Below, piece by piece: positions 5,988-9,173 of a stretch of 9,173 nt of DNA. Position numbers and translations under genes: made by a program. The notes under the pieces were generated by a model. The model saw only the letters and a list, made by a program, of their open reading frames with translations, made no database searches and was not told the DNA's origin. The stretch comes from Desulfobacteraceae bacterium (GTDB taxonomy: Bacteria; Desulfobacterota; DSM-4660; Desulfatiglandales; Desulfatiglandaceae). How positions within the stretch are numbered: position 1 is the first letter of the stretch; each line of letters begins with the position of its first letter. The stretch lies in NCBI GenBank assembly GCA_020349865.1, contig CP070700.1, positions 3,877,534 through 3,886,706 on the forward strand, read 5' to 3'.

Positions 5988-6938
5988 ATGGAAGAGTACA
6001 TTAAATTGGGAATAAGCACGTGCCTACTGGGTGAAAACGTTCGCTACGACGGTGGACATAAGTTGGATCATTTTCTTACCGATACTCTCGGGCAGTATGT
6101 GGAATATGTGCCGGTGTGTCCCGAAGTGGAGTGCGGTCTTCCCATTCCAAGGGAGTCCATGCACCTGGAGGGGGATCCTGAGGCACCGCGTCTCGTCACT
6201 TCCCGAACCCATGAGGACAAGACGAAACAGATGGTTAAATGGGCGAAAATGCGGGTTGTGGAACTGGAAAAGGAGGGTCTGTGCGGGTTCATCTTCAAGA
6301 GCAATTCTCCAAGCAGCGGCATGGAGAGGGTGAAAATCTATAATGAAAAAGGCATGCCCGTGAAAAAAGGGGTTGGCATGTTTGCCATGATCTTCATGGA
6401 GCACTTTCCTCTTATCCCCGTTGAAGAGGATGGGCGTCTTCATGATCCGAAACTCAGGGAAAACTTTGTTGAGCGGATTTTCGCAATGAAACGATGGCGT
6501 GAGTTCCTCGGTAAGAAATGGAGCATGGGTAGCCTTGTGGATTTCCATACCCGAAACAAACTCCTCATTCTCTCACACAGCCAGAAGCACTACAAAATGA
6601 TGGGAAAACTGGTAGCAGACGGGAAAGTGATGGCCATTACAAAGCTATACAGAGAATACGAGGGCCTTCTCATGGAGGCACTGACTTTAAAGACGACTGT
6701 TAAGAAGAACAGTAATGTTTTGCAGCATATGATGGGATATTTCAAAAAGCAACTGTCATCAGATGAAAAGCAGGAGATCCTCGAGATCATCCATCAGTAT
6801 CTAGAGGGCTATGTCCCACTCATTGTCCCCGTCACGTTGATGAATCACTATATACGGAAATACAAACAGCCCTATCTCAGTATGCAAACCTACCTCAATC
6901 CCCACCCCACAGCGCTCCAATTACGGAATCACGTCTAG
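5988..6938 (+). CDS. DUF523 (TudS-type desulfurase) + DUF1722 fusion, 316 aa
   Basis: Residues 5-145 are DUF523, the family shown to contain 2-thiouracil desulfurase (TudS), a [4Fe-4S] enzyme that removes sulfur from thiopyrimidines. Visible motifs are GISTCLLGENVRYDG (8-22, Cys12), VPVCPEVECGLPIPRE (41-56, Cys44 and Cys49, with Glu46 between) and GLCGFIFKSNSPSSG (97-111, Cys99 and nearby serines). These hold the conserved cysteines for the cluster and the Glu and Ser thought to act in catalysis. Residues 180-308 are DUF1722 (YbgA-type): LVDFHTRNKLLILSHS (183-198) through a YL-rich helical end. The two-domain fusion is common; DUF1722's role is unknown. The ATG at 5988 has only a weak AAGG 8 nt upstream. 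No signal peptide. The gene stands alone between long spacers, so it is probably transcribed by itself. Thiouracil as actual substrate is inference from family. Confidence 0.85.
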   Translation: MEEYIKLGISTCLLGENVRYDGGHKLDHFLTDTLGQYVEYVPVCPEVECGLPIPRESMHLEGDPEAPRLVTSRTHEDKTKQMVKWAKMRVVELEKEGLCGFIFKSNSPSSGMERVKIYNEKGMPVKKGVGMFAMIFMEHFPLIPVEEDGRLHDPKLRENFVERIFAMKRWREFLGKKWSMGSLVDFHTRNKLLILSHSQKHYKMMGKLVADGKVMAITKLYREYEGLLMEALTLKTTVKKNSNVLQHMMGYFKKQLSSDEKQEILEIIHQYLEGYVPLIVPVTLMNHYIRKYKQPYLSMQTYLNPHPTALQLRNHV

Positions 6939-7157
6939 GGCGCCAGAGGGATTCAGTATATTTTCAATTTATCCGCAGTTGCTAACCTGTTTATTACATG
7001 AGGCTTTTTAACAAATATTTGGCTCATTAAGCAGGATTATTTGAGATAATCGGCGTTGAGCTTTCGAGCGGAAAGAATTCTAACCCCCATTCTATCCAAG
7101 GAATTCCCTATTTACTACATTCTGCTTTCAGGAATCTGGAAAATTTTCAAAAATATT
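6939..7157 (+). other. AT-rich spacer, no gene seen
   Basis: The stretch between the fusion gene and the promoter at 7158 carries no open frame with an RBS on either strand and no clear terminator for the upstream gene. A short imperfect CTTTC/GAAAG stem near 7060 is the only structure noted. Confidence 0.4.
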
Positions 7158-7185
7158 TGACACGCTTTAAATCAGCCTTATATTT
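7158..7185 (+). promoter_or_regulatory. Strong sigma70 promoter of the 59-aa gene
   Basis: A perfect TTGACA (7158-7163) is separated by 16 bp from TATATT (7180-7185), which matches 5 of 6 positions of the -10 box. Transcription should start near 7192, giving a leader of about 38 nt. This is the best promoter in the window. Confidence 0.75.
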
Positions 7186-7229
7186 AGTTAACAAAAACTC
7201 AACTAAAATGATAGAAAGGAGGGATTGTC

Positions 7230-7409
7230 ATGGCAGAAGAATATACAACACCTACAAAAAGAACACAATTTGTATGGGTAAAAGACAGAGCCGGAAACGA
7301 ATATGTTTGTAATGTAGAATACTTAAAGGATCCTAAGAACGTCAAAGAAGATGAACTGAAGAATTGCATTGACGACGCGTCGGTCGCTCAACCCCATGCC
7401 GGCGGTTAA
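7230..7409 (+). CDS. Small uncharacterised protein, 59 aa, probably highly expressed
   Basis: The ATG at 7230 follows AAAGGAGGG (7215-7223) by 6 nt, one of the strongest Shine-Dalgarno sites here, under a near-consensus promoter and ahead of a textbook terminator. The protein is soluble and hydrophilic with no signal peptide. A disordered start (residues 1-11) is followed by a likely beta hairpin QFVWVKDRAGNEYVC (13-27), then LKDPKNVKEDELKNCIDDA (32-50) and a Gly-rich end. Two cysteines, Cys27 and Cys46, could form a disulfide or bind metal or sulfur. The WVKDRAGNEYVC / LKDPKNV layout looks like a conserved small family, but I cannot name it. It does not resemble a toxin or antitoxin and has no DNA-binding motif. 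The sequence and signals make a real gene very likely; the function is unknown. Confidence 0.82.
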   Translation: MAEEYTTPTKRTQFVWVKDRAGNEYVCNVEYLKDPKNVKEDELKNCIDDASVAQPHAGG

Positions 7410-7553
7410 GGATAATAGGAAGCTTTTGGGGTTCGAAAAGCCAGGTGAAACGAATAACCTTGAATTACTTACTACTTAAGATCATTGAGTTATAAATGAA
7501 CATTTTTTCGTTTGAAGAGTGTTAAATACTTTGCATGTAACGGCGCTTTAATT
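7410..7553 (+). other. Long 3' UTR between the 59-aa gene and its terminator
   Basis: About 145 nt of transcribed but apparently untranslated sequence. It contains a stem GCTTTT/AAAAGC with an 8-nt loop just after the stop (about 7421-7440) and a CTTACTACTTAAG self-complementary segment. The length is enough for a small RNA or mRNA-stabilising structure. Confidence 0.35.
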
Positions 7554-7585
7554 GGGGTAATTGACAGATCAATTACCCCTTTTTA
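7554..7585 (+). terminator. Intrinsic terminator of the small-protein unit
   Basis: GGGGTAATTG (7554-7563) pairs perfectly with CAATTACCCC (7570-7579) around a 6-nt ACAGAT loop, followed directly by TTTTT. It works on the plus strand only, since no T-run follows on the other strand. It insulates serB from the small-protein transcript. Confidence 0.92.
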
Positions 7586-7599
7586 TTATTTTGTTGGCA

Positions 7600-7620
7600 G
7601 TGGTTTTGAGTTAAAGCCAC
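7600..7620 (+). other. Leader hairpin upstream of serB
   Basis: GTGGTTTT (7600-7607) pairs with AAAGCCAC (7613-7620) over 8 bp including one G-U, with a 5-nt loop. A partial T-run, GCTCTTTTCT, follows. It may be part of the serB leader or a weak second terminator. No clear serB promoter is visible. Confidence 0.3.
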
Positions 7621-7660
7621 GCTCTTTTCTGAAGGGATCTCCACCAAGGGGAGAATATAT

Positions 7661-8866
7661 ATGGCAGATGATAAGAAACTCTTGATGGTGACCATCTCTG
7701 GTCCCGACCGGCCTGGAATTACCGCTTCACTGACCCAGGTCCTGATGAAGTACAACGCCGAGATTGTGGACATTGAACAGGCCTCACTACAAAAAATGTT
7801 AGGGCTCCATTTTCTGCTGGATTTGAGCGATGTCAGCGGGTCAAAGGACAGTGTCATCAAAGACCTCCTCTTTGAGGCCAGTCAGCTCAACCTCCAACTC
7901 AATTTCAAGCTCTTTTCCCCCGGCGAGGTGGAGGCCATCAGCCATCGAAACCTTTACGTCCTCACCCATTTTGGCGGCACGCGGGCGTTGGCCGAATTCT
8001 CCAGGATCCTGGGGGAGGAGAACGCGAACATTGAGACCATTGCCAGCCTCAACCACCACGGCGCACGGTCTGTAGAGATGATTATCAGTGTGAACGAGGT
8101 TCTCAGCCTGAGTCGGCTGAAAGAAAGACTGATGGTCAAAAGCCGTGAGCTTGACACGGACCTAGCTCTTCAAAAGATGGAGGCCTATCGCAAGAATAAG
8201 CGTTTAATCTTCTTTGATATGGACAGTACCCTGGTGGATATGGAAGTAATCGACGAAATGGCGCGGCGTGCAGGCGTTCATCAGGAGGTGGCGCGTATTA
8301 CAGAAAAAGCCATGAGGGGCGATTTTGACTTCGAAGAGTCCCTTGTGCAGCGGGGTGCCCTTCTCAAGGGCCTAAGTGTGGAGGAACTCAGCCAGATCAG
8401 GGATGACATTAGACTGTCCGAAGGCGTTGAGGAATTGGTCACCACTCTGAAGTGGCTTGGCTACAAAATGGGTGTTGTTACTGGCGGATTCGATTTCTTC
8501 TCTAACCACCTAAAAGAAAAATTGCACTTGGATTTTGCCCATGCGAACCGCTTGGAAATCAAAAAAGGCGCTCTTACCGGTCGTGTCTTGGGAAAGGTCT
8601 TAGATGCTGCTGAGAAGGCCCGTATTGTGAACCAGACAGCCTGCGATGAAGGAATCCTTCTCGATCAGACTGTTGTTGTGGGCGACGGGGCAAACGACGC
8701 CCTCATGCTCGGTCAGGCGGGCCTGGGGATAGCCTATAATGCAAAAAAGAGACTTGACCGGGTCGCTAATGTGGCTCTGGGAAGAGCCCGGCTGACACAT
8801 ATTTTTCATCTATTGGGTATCACAGAGAAAGACATCGACGAGGCAATGACCTGTAAGCCAGTATGA
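7661..8866 (+). CDS. serB: Phosphoserine phosphatase with two ACT domains, 401 aa
   Basis: It dephosphorylates O-phosphoserine in the last step of serine biosynthesis. AAGGGGAG (7646-7653) lies 7 nt before the ATG. Residues 7-83 and about 97-166 are two ACT-type domains; the first has the ISGPDRPGIT signature (12-21) and the second begins LYVLTHFGG. The HAD phosphatase domain follows with all motifs intact: DMDST (186-190, nucleophile Asp186 and acid/base Asp188), TGG (274-276, motif II with Thr where many have Ser), Lys319 (motif III) and GDGAND (341-346, Asp342 and Asp346 binding Mg). The double-ACT form, about 400 aa, is usual in Desulfobacterota and actinobacteria, and the ACT domains likely sense serine or another amino acid. 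No serA or serC is nearby. Confidence 0.96.
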   Translation: MADDKKLLMVTISGPDRPGITASLTQVLMKYNAEIVDIEQASLQKMLGLHFLLDLSDVSGSKDSVIKDLLFEASQLNLQLNFKLFSPGEVEAISHRNLYVLTHFGGTRALAEFSRILGEENANIETIASLNHHGARSVEMIISVNEVLSLSRLKERLMVKSRELDTDLALQKMEAYRKNKRLIFFDMDSTLVDMEVIDEMARRAGVHQEVARITEKAMRGDFDFEESLVQRGALLKGLSVEELSQIRDDIRLSEGVEELVTTLKWLGYKMGVVTGGFDFFSNHLKEKLHLDFAHANRLEIKKGALTGRVLGKVLDAAEKARIVNQTACDEGILLDQTVVVGDGANDALMLGQAGLGIAYNAKKRLDRVANVALGRARLTHIFHLLGITEKDIDEAMTCKPV

Positions 8867-8905
8867 GGTGAACCCTGAAAGCAGGTTAAGTTCAAAAGAT
8901 TACCG

Positions 8906-9007
8906 GTGAATCAGTGTGAGATAAATAGTGTGGTGGGTTTCCCTGCGGTCAAAGAGGTAGGTGAGGATATTATTGCGCTTTATGAGCTTATTTTAGAGAA
9001 GCTTTGA
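8906..9007 (+). CDS. Possible 33-aa small ORF or gene remnant
   Basis: A frame closed upstream by TGA (8876-8878) could start at GTG 8906 or GTG 8930. The peptide ends in an amphipathic, hydrophobic helix-like stretch (GFPAVKEVGEDIIALYELIL). Composition resembles a real protein C-terminus, but there is no Shine-Dalgarno site. It could be a leftover of a decayed gene, a leader ORF for the next gene, or chance. Confidence 0.2.
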   Translation: MNQCEINSVVGFPAVKEVGEDIIALYELILEKL

Positions 9008-9063
9008 GGGAAGGATGTGTCATCGGGAAAAAATGATCCACTGGGTGCGTTTTGGCACTGAAC

Positions 9064-9068
9064 GGAGG
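9064..9068 (+). promoter_or_regulatory. Ribosome binding site of the gene at the right edge
   Basis: GGAGG lies 5 nt before the ATG at 9074 and supports that start. No convincing promoter is visible between serB and this gene. Confidence 0.6.
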
Positions 9069-9073
9069 TACTC

Positions 9074-9173
9074 ATGGACAGAAATTATATTTATGCAACA
9101 ATGCATGGCGAGGGAAATACGGATTACGAGATTTATTTGAACACCAAAGCTCTGCTTTCGTGTCAGAGTGACT
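9074..9173 (+). CDS. Start of a tryptophan 2,3-dioxygenase-like gene (cut by window end)
   Basis: Only the first 33 residues are visible. After MDRNYIYATMHGEGN comes TDYEIYLNTKALLSCQ (16-31). The pattern xxYExYLxTxxLLxxQ is characteristic of the N-terminal region of tryptophan 2,3-dioxygenases, whose heme domain oxidises tryptophan to N-formylkynurenine. The heme-ligand histidine lies beyond the edge. The good RBS and coherent codons make it a real gene. The family call is moderate because the segment is short. It is 207 bp after serB, so it could share a transcript, but a link to serine synthesis is not obvious. Confidence 0.6.
   Translation, partial: MDRNYIYATMHGEGNTDYEIYLNTKALLSCQSD

Noticed and set aside
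6024..6548. Minus-strand 174-codon frame
   Set aside because: It is antisense to the DUF523 domain, whose motifs are intact on the plus strand. The His/Phe-rich product looks like a shadow.
8871..8887. Terminator just after serB (AACC-C-TG / CAGGTT)
   Set aside because: A 6-bp stem with a bulged C and no T-run; at most a weak structure.

Overview
The window looks like a chromosomal segment of a Desulfobacterota-type (former Deltaproteobacteria) anaerobe. The basis is DsrE-type sulfur-relay proteins, a SerB with two N-terminal ACT domains, a DUF523-DUF1722 fusion, a PEP-synthase-like phosphotransferase paired with a flavin split-barrel protein, and G/C-rich dispersed hairpin repeats in long AT-rich spacers. 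This lineage call is inference from gene content, not from a marker gene. All genes I can support lie on the plus strand.

Layout. 1-389 is non-coding: half of a dispersed palindromic repeat, a second hairpin, a possible promoter followed by a dyad, and a perfect 18-bp palindrome. 390-746 encodes an unrecognised 118-aa protein. 871-1782 holds three small genes (102, 100 and 65 aa) that look like a compact DsrE/DsrF/DsrH (TusDCB-like) sulfur-relay set. 1783-2098 has no convincing gene. 2099-2569 is a Bcp/PrxQ peroxiredoxin that keeps only the peroxidatic cysteine. 2679-3131 (PPOX-like split barrel) and 3128-5332 (ATP-grasp plus phosphohistidine swivel protein lacking the PEP-binding barrel) overlap by 4 bp and are almost certainly co-translated.

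5333-5987 is a 655-bp spacer with an inverted repeat, operator-like repeats and a ~100-bp MITE-like element. 5988-6938 encodes a DUF523 (TudS-type thiouracil desulfurase) + DUF1722 fusion. 7158-7585 is a self-contained transcription unit: a near-consensus sigma70 promoter, a very strong RBS, a 59-aa cysteine-containing protein, a ~145-nt 3' UTR and a textbook intrinsic terminator. 7661-8866 is serB, completing serine biosynthesis. 9074 to the right edge is the start of a gene resembling tryptophan 2,3-dioxygenase, cut by the window.

A loose theme is sulfur and redox handling: sulfur relay, thiol peroxidase, FMN barrel, and Fe-S-dependent desulfuration of thiopyrimidines. Promoter and terminator signals separate most genes, so only the DsrEFH-like trio and the PPOX/phosphotransferase pair are firmly operonic. 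I see no defence system, CRISPR array, tRNA, rRNA or complete insertion sequence. The most attractive uncharacterised items are the 59-aa protein with its own strong transcription unit, the miniature DsrEFH set, and the coupled PPOX/RPH-like pair.
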